From contig ONDH01000007.1 in the NCBI GenBank assembly GCA_900316505.1, positions 62,001 through 126,000 on the forward strand: a stretch of 64,000 bases of DNA. Direction: 5' to 3'. How positions within the stretch are numbered: the stretch's first letter is position 1; each line of letters opens with the position of its first letter. Below, piece after piece: positions 37,833 to 46,061 of the stretch. The DNA is from an uncultured Prevotellaceae bacterium. GTDB lineage: Bacteria > Bacteroidota > Bacteroidia > Bacteroidales > Bacteroidaceae. Position numbers and translations under genes: made by a program. A model generated the notes under the pieces. It did not search any database. It had not been told where the DNA came from and was given only the letters and a program-made list of their open reading frames with translations.

Positions 37833-38468
37833 TTACATTAAGCCTCTCTTCACCATTTCTTTCATGATCTCTTGGAAAATCTCAATCGGAGTGGGCTCGC
37901 CGTGATGCTGTGCAGGGTCGTACAGCATACCTGTGCAGATGCAGAATTTTCGGTTCTTCATTTCCAAGATGGGGTGGTTGATGCATCCACGGCAACCGCG
38001 CCAGAAAGCATCATCATCCGTCAACTGATTAAAGCTCACGGGCACATAACCCAATGCGGTGTTCATCTTCATCACCGCATCGCCACTTGTGAGCGAGAAA
38101 ATCTTCGCGTGAGGCCAACGCACACGTGCCAATGTGAACGTGTGATCCTTGATGCGCTTCGCGATGTTGCGTCCCTGATAGTCAGGATGCACAATCAGTC
38201 CCGATGTGGTCACATACGACTTGTTGCCCCACGTCTCGATGTAACTGAAACCCACAAATGTGTCACCCAGTTCCGACTGCTTGCTGGGGTCGAGTGCCAG
38301 CACCGCCTTACCCTCCTTCATCTTCGTGGCAACATACTCGTGGGTGCGTTCTGCAATGCCCGTGCCACGCTTCTTCGCTGCCTCGCGGATGGTGTCCAGC
38401 ACCAAATCCACATATTTCTCGTGGCTCGCATCAGCCACAATCACCTTGATTCCGTCTTCGTATATCAC
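37833..38468 (-). CDS. GNAT acetyltransferase of the arginine operon, with C-terminal Cys cluster
   Basis: The 211-aa GNAT core has SGLIVHPDYQGRNIAKRIKD (acetyl-CoA loop) near residues 90-108. The tail is atypical, with four cysteines: C159 and C162 in WRGCRGCINHP, and C176 and C178 in KFCICTG. Such genes occur in Bacteroidetes arg operons, and the position between argR and argG suggests it acylates glutamate to start the pathway (a NAGS-like role); this is an inference. The cysteines could bind a metal or respond to redox. Confidence 0.78.
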   Translation of the reverse strand: MIYEDGIKVIVADASHEKYVDLVLDTIREAAKKRGTGIAERTHEYVATKMKEGKAVLALDPSKQSELGDTFVGFSYIETWGNKSYVTTSGLIVHPDYQGRNIAKRIKDHTFTLARVRWPHAKIFSLTSGDAVMKMNTALGYVPVSFNQLTDDDAFWRGCRGCINHPILEMKNRKFCICTGMLYDPAQHHGEPTPIEIFQEIMKEMVKRGLM

Positions 38469-38469
38469 A

Positions 38470-38588
38470 ATCTTATTTACAATTTTACGATTTACAATTT
38501 ACGATTTATTTTGTTGATTTGGCAATTTACTATTTGTCCTCTCACCGCACGGCAAATGGTAAATAGTAAATTGTCAAATTGTAAATTA
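38470..38588. repeat. AT-rich inverted repeat with CCGCACGGC core (family 2, copy i)
   Basis: Arms of degenerate TTTACAATT/AAATTGTAAA-like repeats pair across the core CACCGCACGGC at 38543-38553. It lies between argR and the GNAT gene and would form a long hairpin in the operon transcript. Confidence 0.7.
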
Positions 38589-39071
38589 CATATGGCTTCC
38601 CGGATAAACCGGTACTATTGTTCTTAAATTCGCTTCCAGTGTCTCCTTGTTAAAACCCTCCTCCAGTGCGAGAAAGATGGTGTCGTCGCCAGCAATGGTG
38701 CCAATCACCTCATGGAAATGGGCGTTGTCAATGTCGCTTGCCAATCCGCTTGCATACCCTGGACGGCACTTGATGACCGCCAACTGTCCCGAAAACCTCA
38801 CCGACATGAAGCCGTTCTTGATGGCTGTGCCCTCCTGCCTGTGCTCCCTCACCCGTCGATAATATGGATTCTCGGGCAGCATGTAGATGGAGCGCCCCTT
38901 CGGTGAAAAGCCCTTCACCACCTTCAGCAACTTCAAATCGCGCGACAGCGTCGCTTGCGTCATGTTCACCCCCTCTTTCGAGAGTGCCTGCGCCAGTTCA
39001 TCCTGACTGCCAATCTCCTGCGTCTGGATAATCGCCTTGATGATGTCGAGTCTCGATTGTCTTGCTGTCAT
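38586..39071 (-). CDS. argR: Arginine repressor ArgR
   Basis: The 161-aa protein has the winged-helix N-terminal domain RLDIIKAIIQTQEIGSQDEL, with the SR-type recognition region MTQATLSRDLKLL. The C-terminal oligomerisation/arginine-binding domain has RPGYASGLASDID and IAGDDTIFLAL (GTxAGDDT-like arginine site). It is the first gene of the arginine operon, preceded by its own ARG-box-like operators, so autoregulation is expected. Confidence 0.94.
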   Translation of the reverse strand: MTARQSRLDIIKAIIQTQEIGSQDELAQALSKEGVNMTQATLSRDLKLLKVVKGFSPKGRSIYMLPENPYYRRVREHRQEGTAIKNGFMSVRFSGQLAVIKCRPGYASGLASDIDNAHFHEVIGTIAGDDTIFLALEEGFNKETLEANLRTIVPVYPGSHM

Positions 39072-39073
39072 CG

Positions 39074-39176
39074 TGTCATTTACAATTTATGTTGCAATTT
39101 GACCATTTTCAACATCCTTCCTTGCCGCATGGCAAATGGCACATTGAATAATGTCAAATGGTAAATGCAATTGCAT
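39074..39176. repeat. AT-rich inverted repeat with GCCGCATGGC core (family 2, copy ii)
   Basis: Arms ATTTACAATTT... and ...AAATGGTAAATG flank the core at 39124-39133. It lies in the argR leader, just downstream of the ARG-box-like site. Confidence 0.65.
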
Positions 39177-39185
39177 AATTATTCA
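39172..39185 (-). promoter_or_regulatory. ARG-box-like operator of argR
   Basis: On the minus strand TGAATAATTATGCA matches the ArgR box TGAATwwwwATTCA at 13 of 14 positions. It lies a few bases after the predicted transcription start, a repressing position. Further TTATGCA/TGCATAA half-sites occur at 39232-39238, 39247-39253 and 39255-39261. Confidence 0.65.
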
Positions 39186-39196
39186 CAAATCGGCTG

Positions 39197-39227
39197 CAAA
39201 GTTACCACTTTTCTTGCATATAACAAG
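39197..39227 (-). promoter_or_regulatory. Promoter of argR
   Basis: On the minus strand CTTG (39224-39227) lies 19 bases before a perfect TAACTTTG (39197-39204). The start point is near 39190, immediately beside the ARG-box-like site. Confidence 0.65.
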
Positions 39228-39446
39228 TATTTTATGCAAGATTTTTTGCATAAAATGCATAAATACACCTTCCTTTTCCTTCCATTCTCCCTTTTGCCTC
39301 TTTGCTTGCCTCTAAAATATCTCTACACTGCCATGTTTCGTCTGCTCCATAGCCATCATGAAGTCAACAAAGAGTTCTGTGTGCCTATAACGCCAACGTA
39401 TTATACTTGAATATACTTTTTTACTTAGCTTGATTACACCAATTGA

Positions 39447-39652
39447 TTTGGCTTGAATACTCCTTTTTGTATTCAAGCCAAATTGAAAGTTGTATTCAAG
39501 CCAAACCGAAAGTTGTATTCAAGCCAAATTGAAAGTTGTATTCAAGCCAAACCGAAAGTTGTATTCAAGCCAAATTGAAACGAGTATTCACGCTAAAGTG
39601 GAACGAGTATTCACGCTAAAGTGAGTTGAGTATTCACGCTAAAGTGTTCAGC
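39447..39652. repeat. Array of eight 23-bp tandem repeats with a flanking inverted unit
   Basis: Units start at 39469, 39492, 39515, 39538, 39561, 39584, 39607 and 39630. The first six are GTATTCAAGCC-A-rich with alternating AATTG and ACCG variants; the last three shift to GTATTCACGCTAAAGTG. Before the array, TTTGGCTTGAATAC (39447-39460) is the exact inverse of the first unit, making a 14-bp hairpin. Confidence 0.85.
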
Positions 39653-39729
39653 GCTTTACGGCAACGCATCACAGAGATGATTTCATACATGTGTTTGTGA
39701 TAACGAAAGGCAGGTCTTATAGGTCACTT

Positions 39730-39807
39730 CACACGTCAAATCACACGTCAATCTCCGTCAAATCACACGTCAATCTTCGTCAATTCATACGTCAATCTTC
39801 GTCAATA
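39730..39807. repeat. 22-bp tandem repeats with internal CGTCAA spacing
   Basis: Units at 39742, 39764 and 39786 (CACACGTCAATCTyCGTCAA plus two bases) follow a half unit at 39730. CGTCAA recurs about every 11 bases, in phase with the helix, roughly 80 bases above the next promoter. Confidence 0.75.
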
Positions 39808-39883
39808 ATCACCAATTATAACGTCAATTATTACCGATTTCTATTTAAAGTTATTTTTGTTCATCTACTTGAATGATTTATTT

Positions 39884-39914
39884 TTTGTTTTTCGCCTAAC
39901 TTTCACTAACTTTG
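39884..39914 (+). promoter_or_regulatory. Promoter of the outer-membrane barrel gene
   Basis: TTTG at 39884-39887 and TAACTTTG at 39907-39914 are spaced by 19 bases, matching the consensus. The start point is near 39921. Confidence 0.75.
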
Positions 39915-39971
39915 TACTCCAATTACTCGTGAAAAGATGATTTCCCACCACGATTGGGTGGCGAAAGTATC

Positions 39972-42788
39972 ATGGACAAGAAAAAGGCAATATGGATTGT
40001 TATGCTGCTCTGCATGTCGATTGTGATGCAGGCACAGGTGTATATTGTTGGAGGCGGTCAGCAAAATGGGCGTCGAACGGTGGGGGAGAAACTTTGGCTG
40101 TCCATATCCGGTCGCATATACGGTACAGATGAGATGGATCCCAAGCCTTATCTGCTCCCCAATGCAAACATCCAGTTGGTGTGCCTGAACGATACGACGG
40201 TGAAGGCGGTGGCGGTGACGGAAAAGAACGGGCATTTTTTTCATCGAATGGATGTGTTGAAGAAGCGTGTGAAGAAGAACGATGTGCCAAGAGTGAGGAT
40301 GAAGGTGTCGTATGTGGGATATGAAACATACACGCAAGACCTGAAGCTGGCGTATCGCTACTATGATGAAAACAATAAGGGTTATGGAGGAAGTTGGACG
40401 ATAGATCTCGACAGCATCGTGCTGAAAAGCAATCCAATGAGTATGGATGAGGTCGTGATTGTCGGAGAGTTGAAGCGGATGTATGAGAGCGGCGACACGA
40501 CGGTGTTTAATGTGGATGCTTTTGAGATGCCTCGAGGAACGGTGTTGCTCAACCTTGTGCGCCGTATGCCAGGATTGCGGTATGAAGACGGGCAGCTCAC
40601 CTATAGGGACAGTGTGATTCATGAGATCAGACTGAATGGGGAATCGTTCTTTGCCCACGATATGAAAATCGCCCTGGAGAATATCGAGAATACGGATTTG
40701 AAGCAGTTCCGGGTGTACAAGACGCAGGCAGACACGTTGAGCACGGACACAACAAAGCATTGGGTAGCAGATATGATTACGAAAAATCCGGTGAATAAAG
40801 TGGAGTTGACGAAGCCAGAGATAGGAACATCGAACATCAAGAACACTTACCATTTCCAGATGCAAGGCATGGAATGGAAGAAGGGCAACAAGGGAGAGTG
40901 GAACGCAAACGTTCAATTGGACGACTTGCCCAATGCCAACTCGAAGAAAAACAGCAATAACAGGATTGATGGAAGCTACAGAAGAAAGTTTGGCAAAACC
41001 AATATACAATATCGCCCCCAGTATTCCTATACTGACCAACGAAGCGACCAGGAATCCTTCAGTTCGACCCTCATGCCTGAATATGAGCAATATTCGACTT
41101 CAGCATCTCAGTCAAAGAACTACAACAACAGCACGAGCCATAATTTCAGTATCAATACGCCAATAAACTTAGGCAATTATAGTAGTTTTTTGAACGCGAA
41201 TGTGAACTATAACTACATTGATTCTCAATCGCATAGCCAATCGAATGCTGCCACTTATAACGGCAATCCGTTCGTGGGCGAAAACAACGAACTGATGGAA
41301 GAGGAACAGCTGGCTGCCATCACACTGAACCGCAGAAGCAGTGAGTCCTCTAACCGTTCGCATCAGCAGTCGCTCGGTTTGCAGAGCAACTATTACACGT
41401 ATTTTGATGGAGAGGCAAATGCCCACATCGAAGTTCGTATGAATCTGAACACCAACAACAGGTTTCAATCATCAACAGAACATCAACAGACGGATTATCT
41501 GCAATATGGCGACAGTGTGTGGCACTATCTGCGAGAAAGCATCGCTCCTAACCATTCGGAACGCATCGAATTGTCGGCAAGCGGTGGTTTCTTCTTCGGC
41601 CCGAAAAAGTTCCGCCAGAGCATAACTTTCAGCTATGAATTCTCACACAACAATAGTACATCAGAACGTGTCTATTACGACCTGACAAACAACCACCAGC
41701 GATTGGATAGCATCAGCACCTACCAACGCACAAAGACGGATGCTCATGGTATAAGCATCGACTATTCTTTTCACTTGAATCGCTTGGGCTTCAGTCAAAA
41801 CGTCAGGTTTGCTCCTACACGTGAAACTTACCACTACGAACGCAAGGACGGAGTGATGGCCGACACCACCCAACAGGCACCCACGCTGAATGCCTTTACC
41901 AATCTCTCGTATAGATTCTCACAGAATCATTCTTTCAACTTGACCTATCGGTATCGTAATAGTCTGGTTGGAGGCGCGAACCTGGTAGATCCTACCACAA
42001 ACAATAATCCGCTCTACATCCGGAGAGCCAACCCGAACCTCAAGAAGCCTGAATACCATGACTTTAACTTGAATTTCAGTTTGAATGGCGGATGGTCGTT
42101 TAGTGGCGGCTATTCTTTTTCACGTAACAACATCTCATCTCGATCCGTCTATAACACAAAGACAGGAGGAACAATCTCCACATTAGAGAACATCAACGGA
42201 AACTGGAGTGCGAGTGGTAATGCCAGCTACCGAACCGACTTCAAGCACGCGAATATCAGTGTAAATACCAACTATAATTATAATCATTCAGTAAGCTACA
42301 TGCAAGCTCTTGGTGCGACAGAAAGTGAAAAGGGCGCTTCGGATGTTCACTCCATTTCCTTATCGCCTCGATTCGTGCTGTATACCAAACATTTCGACCT
42401 GACGCTGAATGGAAGCTACCGCTACCAATGGGGCGAAAGCAACTATATGACTTCTATTGAAAAGAGTCATACATATAACCTCAACAACACCTTGAATTAT
42501 TGGTTGGGAAACAGGCTCACCCTCAAGACCGACCTGAACATCTCTGGACGGGCAGGAAGCAAGATGAGTGATGCGAACCGTACAGAATTCATTTGGAATA
42601 TGGGTGTTGAATATAAGGTGCTTCGCGACTACAGAGGCTTACTGAAACTCACATGGAACGACATTCTGCAGGAACGAAGCAATTTCAGCACCTATATATC
42701 AGGCACAGGACGAAGCGAAAACCGCAGTTCAGGCCATCCGCACTATGTGCTGCTGACATTCCAGTATAAGTTGTATAAGATGAAGTAG
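39972..42788 (+). CDS. Outer-membrane beta-barrel protein with carboxypeptidase-regulatory-like domain
   Basis: The 938-aa protein has a signal peptide (WIVMLLCMSIVMQAQ), an N-terminal beta-sandwich (SISGRIYGTDEM ... VSYVGYETYTQDL) and a plug-like region (DEVVIVGELKRMYESGDTTV; RRMPGLRYEDGQLTYRDSVI). A long barrel follows, rich in Asn and aromatic residues and ending VLLTFQYKLYKMK. This matches the outer membrane beta-barrel family (OMP_b-brl_3) related to SusC but without a SusD partner. The ATG at 39972 begins the signal peptide. The ligand is unknown. Confidence 0.82.
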   Translation: MDKKKAIWIVMLLCMSIVMQAQVYIVGGGQQNGRRTVGEKLWLSISGRIYGTDEMDPKPYLLPNANIQLVCLNDTTVKAVAVTEKNGHFFHRMDVLKKRVKKNDVPRVRMKVSYVGYETYTQDLKLAYRYYDENNKGYGGSWTIDLDSIVLKSNPMSMDEVVIVGELKRMYESGDTTVFNVDAFEMPRGTVLLNLVRRMPGLRYEDGQLTYRDSVIHEIRLNGESFFAHDMKIALENIENTDLKQFRVYKTQADTLSTDTTKHWVADMITKNPVNKVELTKPEIGTSNIKNTYHFQMQGMEWKKGNKGEWNANVQLDDLPNANSKKNSNNRIDGSYRRKFGKTNIQYRPQYSYTDQRSDQESFSSTLMPEYEQYSTSASQSKNYNNSTSHNFSINTPINLGNYSSFLNANVNYNYIDSQSHSQSNAATYNGNPFVGENNELMEEEQLAAITLNRRSSESSNRSHQQSLGLQSNYYTYFDGEANAHIEVRMNLNTNNRFQSSTEHQQTDYLQYGDSVWHYLRESIAPNHSERIELSASGGFFFGPKKFRQSITFSYEFSHNNSTSERVYYDLTNNHQRLDSISTYQRTKTDAHGISIDYSFHLNRLGFSQNVRFAPTRETYHYERKDGVMADTTQQAPTLNAFTNLSYRFSQNHSFNLTYRYRNSLVGGANLVDPTTNNNPLYIRRANPNLKKPEYHDFNLNFSLNGGWSFSGGYSFSRNNISSRSVYNTKTGGTISTLENINGNWSASGNASYRTDFKHANISVNTNYNYNHSVSYMQALGATESEKGASDVHSISLSPRFVLYTKHFDLTLNGSYRYQWGESNYMTSIEKSHTYNLNNTLNYWLGNRLTLKTDLNISGRAGSKMSDANRTEFIWNMGVEYKVLRDYRGLLKLTWNDILQERSNFSTYISGTGRSENRSSGHPHYVLLTFQYKLYKMK

Positions 42789-42806
42789 AAACCGGCATCT
42801 ATCCGT

Positions 42807-43664
42807 TTACAGTTCCGTCTCCCCTTCGATAAAGTTGTCCATGAAGAAATGCTCACCATCCCATACGGCAAAGGTGAAGAGGGTAATCCATTCGCCAAGA
42901 ATGAGGAGGCGTGCTTCACGGCTGAGCATGAGGTCAAGCTCGATGTGGCGATGTCCGAAGATGAAGTAGTTGACTTCGGGGTGGCTCTTGAGGTAGTCTT
43001 TGGCAAAGAGGACAAGCCCCTCTTTGTCTTCTCCTTGGTAGGGCTGTTCGCCATTGTTGGGGGCACTTTCATAGCCTACCAGTTTGGTGTCGTTCATGAA
43101 GCCGTCTTTGGTCATCACACGTCCATCCTCGTCTGGCAGAAGGCTGCCATTCGCACGTTTCATGCGAGAGTGCTTTGCCCAATTAAGCCCGAAGTTCATG
43201 AACCAATGGGGATGAATCCATCGCGCCATCTTCTGCAAGGTCTTGTTGCGGAAGCACCAGAACATGAAGTGCGTGGATTTGCCCTCCTCGTAGAGACCGT
43301 CGCCATGAGCGAGATAGAATATCTTTCCTCGTATGTCGAGGGTGCAGGGTTGACGATGAAGAATGACGCCGCACTCTTTCTCCAGGTAATCTCCCATCCA
43401 CATGTCATGATTGCCTGTGAAGTAATGCACCTCCACACCTAAATCAGTCAGTTCGCTGATTTTGCCAAGAAAACGGGTATAGCCCTTAGGCACCACCTCC
43501 TGATATTCAAACCAGAAGTCGAACATGTCTCCCAGCATATAGACAGCCTCAGCCTTTTCCTTGATTTTATCAAGAAAGTTGACGAGACGTCGTTCCTGTG
43601 TGCGTCGGTGCTCGATGGCACGGCTGCCCAGATGGGCATCACTGATAAAGTAGATATTCTTCAT
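42807..43664 (-). CDS. lpxH: UDP-2,3-diacylglucosamine diphosphatase LpxH-like
   Basis: The 285-aa calcineurin-like phosphoesterase has all metal-binding blocks in order: FISDAHLGSR, MLGDMFDFWFEY, TGNHDMWMGDY, LAHGDGLYEEG and FGHRHIELD. LpxH removes UMP from UDP-diacylglucosamine to give lipid X in lipid A synthesis. The ATG at 43664 lies two bases after the stop of the MIP18-like gene, so it is the last gene of the envelope operon. It is somewhat longer than the E. coli enzyme. Confidence 0.9.
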   Translation of the reverse strand: MKNIYFISDAHLGSRAIEHRRTQERRLVNFLDKIKEKAEAVYMLGDMFDFWFEYQEVVPKGYTRFLGKISELTDLGVEVHYFTGNHDMWMGDYLEKECGVILHRQPCTLDIRGKIFYLAHGDGLYEEGKSTHFMFWCFRNKTLQKMARWIHPHWFMNFGLNWAKHSRMKRANGSLLPDEDGRVMTKDGFMNDTKLVGYESAPNNGEQPYQGEDKEGLVLFAKDYLKSHPEVNYFIFGHRHIELDLMLSREARLLILGEWITLFTFAVWDGEHFFMDNFIEGETEL

Positions 43665-43666
43665 AT

Positions 43667-44074
43667 TTACATGAATCCTAAGTCGAGTTTGGCTTCTTCG
43701 CTCATCATGTCCTTGTTCCATTCGGGTTCAAAGACCACGTTCACGTTCACGGTCTTCACGTCAGGGATGCCTTCGAGTTTCTGCTGGATGTCTTCAAGGA
43801 TGAAGTCGGCAGCAGGGCAGTTGGGGGCTGTGAAGGTCATGTCGATGTCGATGTCAAAGCCCCCAAGCCCCTTCCCATCCTCCCCCAAGGGGGAGGTGTT
43901 GCCATCCGGACGGTTTCCCTCCTCCTTGGGGGAGTCGGAGGGGGCTATGTGGGGGCTTTCCTTCACATCTATCTTATAAATCATTCCGAGGTCCCACACA
44001 TTGACGGGAATCTCAGGGTCGAACACCGTCTTCAGGTATTCAACGGTCTTTTCTTCTACTTCGTATTTTGTCAC
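43667..44074 (-). CDS. MIP18/SufT-like (DUF59) Fe-S assembly protein with in-frame palindromic insert
   Basis: The 135-aa protein is normally about 100 aa. The family core is intact: VEYLKTVFDPEIPVNVWDLG at the N terminus, MTFTAPNCPAADFI with the conserved Cys, and VNVNVVFEPEWN. DUF59/MIP18 proteins help insert Fe-S clusters into target proteins. Residues 42-69 (APSDSPKEEG...RPDG...SPLGEDGKGL) come from the 81-bp palindrome at 43866-43946, between the first and second beta strands. The gene lies in an operon with radC upstream and lpxH downstream. Confidence 0.85.
   Translation of the reverse strand: MTKYEVEEKTVEYLKTVFDPEIPVNVWDLGMIYKIDVKESPHIAPSDSPKEEGNRPDGNTSPLGEDGKGLGGFDIDIDMTFTAPNCPAADFILEDIQQKLEGIPDVKTVNVNVVFEPEWNKDMMSEEAKLDLGFM
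43866..43946 (-). repeat. GC-rich palindromic element in frame within the MIP18/SufT gene (copy 3, 81 bp)
   Basis: On the coding strand it has outer arms AGCCCCCTCCGAC... and ...GGGAAGGGGCT, central CCGTCCGGATGGC, and inner hairpins around CCCCAAGG and CCCCCTTGGGGG. Its length and reading frame equal those of the copy in GH95. Confidence 0.85.
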
Positions 44075-44082
44075 AATCTAAT

Positions 44083-44191
44083 TTACTATTTTACAAATTA
44101 CAATTTACAATTTATTTTTCGATTTGGCAATCTACAATTTCTCTTCTCGCCGCATGGCAAATGGTAAATGGTAAATTGTCAAATTGTAAAT
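44083..44191. repeat. AT-rich inverted repeat with GCCGCATGGC core (family 2, copy iii)
   Basis: Arms of TTTACAATT-like sequence pair with AAATTGTCAAATTGTAAAT around the core at 44149-44158. It fills the whole gap between radC and the MIP18-like gene. Confidence 0.7.
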
Positions 44192-44193
44192 GA

Positions 44194-44952
44194 CTAGATT
44201 TTTCCGTTCTCGGCAAAGCTGTAATAATCCCCTTCTGTCACGATGACATGGTCAATCATGCGCAGGTTGACTGCTTGTGCAGCTCGGTTCACCCGTTGAG
44301 TCAATTCCTCGTCGTAGCGGCTGGGTTTCAGGTTGCCGCTGGGATGGTTGTGTACGAGGATGAAGCTGGTGGCATCGTGCAGTAGTGCCTTCTTGAGCAG
44401 CATCCGCACATCTACAGTCGTTTCGGTCAGACCTCCAGTGCTGAGTTGGGCGAAATGGAGTAGGCGTGCATTGTTGTTGAGCAACAGCACCCAGCTTTTC
44501 TCGTGGGCGAGTGTCTGCAGGTGTGGTGTCATGAACCTCAACACGTCGGCACCTGTGCGGAATTGCGTAATGTCTTGGCAGTCCTCCATCATGCGGCGTT
44601 TACCAATCTCGGCGGCAGCGAGGATGGTCAGTGCCTTTGCCTCACCAATGCCGTTGTAGCGCATGAGGTCTTGCAGCGTCATATAGTTGAGGTTGCGGAG
44701 TGAATTTCCACAGTCGCCCAGCACCTCTTGCATCAGTTCCACTGCTGTCTTCTTCTTGGTGCCCCCTCCGATGAGAATGGCAAGCAACTCGGCATTGGTC
44801 AGTGCGCCCACTCCTTTTGTCATGAGCTTCTCACGGGGACGGTCTTCTTCCGCTTGCTGCTTGATGGGAGTGTGAGAGATTGATTCCTCCACCTCTTCCT
44901 TCACCTTCTGCACCGGTTCCTCGTTGAATGGTTGGAAGTCTTTCCTAATCAT
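44194..44952 (-). CDS. radC: RadC-family JAB/MPN-domain protein
   Basis: The 252-aa protein has an N-terminal helix-hairpin-helix-like part (MTKGVGALTNAELLAILIGG; MRYNGIGEAKALTILAAAEI) and a C-terminal MPN+ domain with the metal motif FILVHNHPSGNLKPSRYDEE (HxH...D). The biochemical role of RadC proteins is not established; the fold suggests a metalloprotease or deubiquitinase-like hydrolase. The start overlaps the end of the GT2 gene by 8 bases. Confidence 0.92.
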   Translation of the reverse strand: MIRKDFQPFNEEPVQKVKEEVEESISHTPIKQQAEEDRPREKLMTKGVGALTNAELLAILIGGGTKKKTAVELMQEVLGDCGNSLRNLNYMTLQDLMRYNGIGEAKALTILAAAEIGKRRMMEDCQDITQFRTGADVLRFMTPHLQTLAHEKSWVLLLNNNARLLHFAQLSTGGLTETTVDVRMLLKKALLHDATSFILVHNHPSGNLKPSRYDEELTQRVNRAAQAVNLRMIDHVIVTEGDYYSFAENGKI

Positions 44953-46012
44953 AGAAATTCTTTTCAAATGCCGTGAATTCATCCTTTCCCTGCACACAGC
45001 GCAACCACCATGCCTTGAGGAATCCGAAACCATATCCCATCAACTGCACAAAGGCTGCCTCTACGCTGAGGAAACCAATCACCACGCTTTTGTTCTTGAT
45101 GCTTGAATCAATGAAAATCAGCAACATGTATAGTGCGATAGGCAGAAGGCAGAGGGCATACATGGGAACGAACCCGCCATTGGAAAGCAGGATGCCTGTG
45201 CCTGTGTTGTTGTAATAATCCCACATGCGGAAGAAAACTGCTGCCACAATCAGCAACAACACGCCCACCGTGAAGACCATTGGCAACAGATGCACCAGTT
45301 TCAAGGTGCCTGGATGACGCTTGGTCAGGTTGATGCGGGCAATGCCGGAATTGAACACCTGCTTGAAGAACTTGTCCATGTCCGTTCTTCGCTTGTGCCA
45401 CACCCATGCATCGGGGAAAAGTCTGCTCTTATAGCCAGCCTCCACGATGCGGTAGCTGAAATCAATGTCTTCGCCAAAGCGCATCTTGCTGAATCCGTGC
45501 AGTTTAAGATATACTTCTCTTCGCATGCCCATATTGAATGAGCGAGGATAGAACTTGTCCATCGCCCCTTTCTTCTTACCTCCACGAATGCCTCCCGTTG
45601 TGAAGAAGGAAGTCATGCTGTAGGAGATGGCCTTCTGTACATTTGTGAACGACTCATGTGCAGCATCTGGTCCTCCGAAGGCATCGCAGGGGTTCTCTGT
45701 CAATTCCTTTTCAATGGCAGTCAGATAACCCTTTGGCAACACGCAGTCGCTGTCAAGAATCAGCACATATTCGCCTTTCGAATGTTCCACACCATAATTC
45801 CGTGCAGGACCAGGCCCCCCATTCTTCTTGGTGAGATATTGAATGTTGATCTTGTCTGTGTATTTTTCCACCACCTCCTTGCAAGGTACATCGGAACCAT
45901 CCTCCACCACGACCACCTCAAAGTCCTTGACCTCCTGATGAGTCAGGCTTTCAAGCAGTTCGTCCACCTCGTCGGGACGGTTGTACACGGGTATGATGAC
46001 GGAGTATTTCAT
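44945..46012 (-). CDS. GT2 glycosyltransferase with C-terminal membrane segments
   Basis: The 355-aa enzyme has a GT-A domain (KYSVIIPVYNRPDEVDELLE, VVVVEDGSDVP, EYVLILDSDCVLPKGY) and a conserved RFGEDIDFSYRI block. At least three hydrophobic segments follow from about residue 245 (LLPMVFTVGVLLLIVAAVFF). It probably glycosylates a lipid-linked acceptor at the inner membrane. An alternative ATG at 46033 would add seven residues. It sits between a PorT-like gene and radC. Confidence 0.86.
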   Translation of the reverse strand: MKYSVIIPVYNRPDEVDELLESLTHQEVKDFEVVVVEDGSDVPCKEVVEKYTDKINIQYLTKKNGGPGPARNYGVEHSKGEYVLILDSDCVLPKGYLTAIEKELTENPCDAFGGPDAAHESFTNVQKAISYSMTSFFTTGGIRGGKKKGAMDKFYPRSFNMGMRREVYLKLHGFSKMRFGEDIDFSYRIVEAGYKSRLFPDAWVWHKRRTDMDKFFKQVFNSGIARINLTKRHPGTLKLVHLLPMVFTVGVLLLIVAAVFFRMWDYYNNTGTGILLSNGGFVPMYALCLLPIALYMLLIFIDSSIKNKSVVIGFLSVEAAFVQLMGYGFGFLKAWWLRCVQGKDEFTAFEKNFYD

Positions 46013-46061
46013 GGCAGCCTTTTCATTTTCCATGTTCGTTGAGCATTTTGTGGGGCATGAA

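Larger units (their letters stand above)
39228..39883. other. Gene-free stretch between argR and the outer-membrane barrel gene
   Basis: Beyond ARG-like half-sites and the tandem repeats listed separately, I find no credible gene here. The short open frames have no homology signal and overlap repeats. A single DnaA-box-like TTATTCACA at 39179-39187 lies just to the left, next to the ARG box. Confidence 0.6.

Noticed and set aside
39179..39187. DnaA-box-like TTATTCACA suggesting a replication origin
   Set aside because: It is a single box overlapping the ARG-box-like operator; there is no cluster of boxes and no dnaA, dnaN or gidA nearby.
39165..39410. Small open frame of 81 codons to the right of argR
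   Set aside because: It spans the argR promoter and ARG-like sites, has no homology signal or regular codon pattern, and its start is inside repeat copy ii.
39469..39652. Repeat array resembling a CRISPR
   Set aside because: The units are contiguous with no unique spacers, 23 bp is too short for repeat plus spacer, and no cas gene is present.
42789..42806. Hidden terminator between the barrel gene and lpxH
   Set aside because: The 18 bases between the convergent stops contain no inverted repeat.
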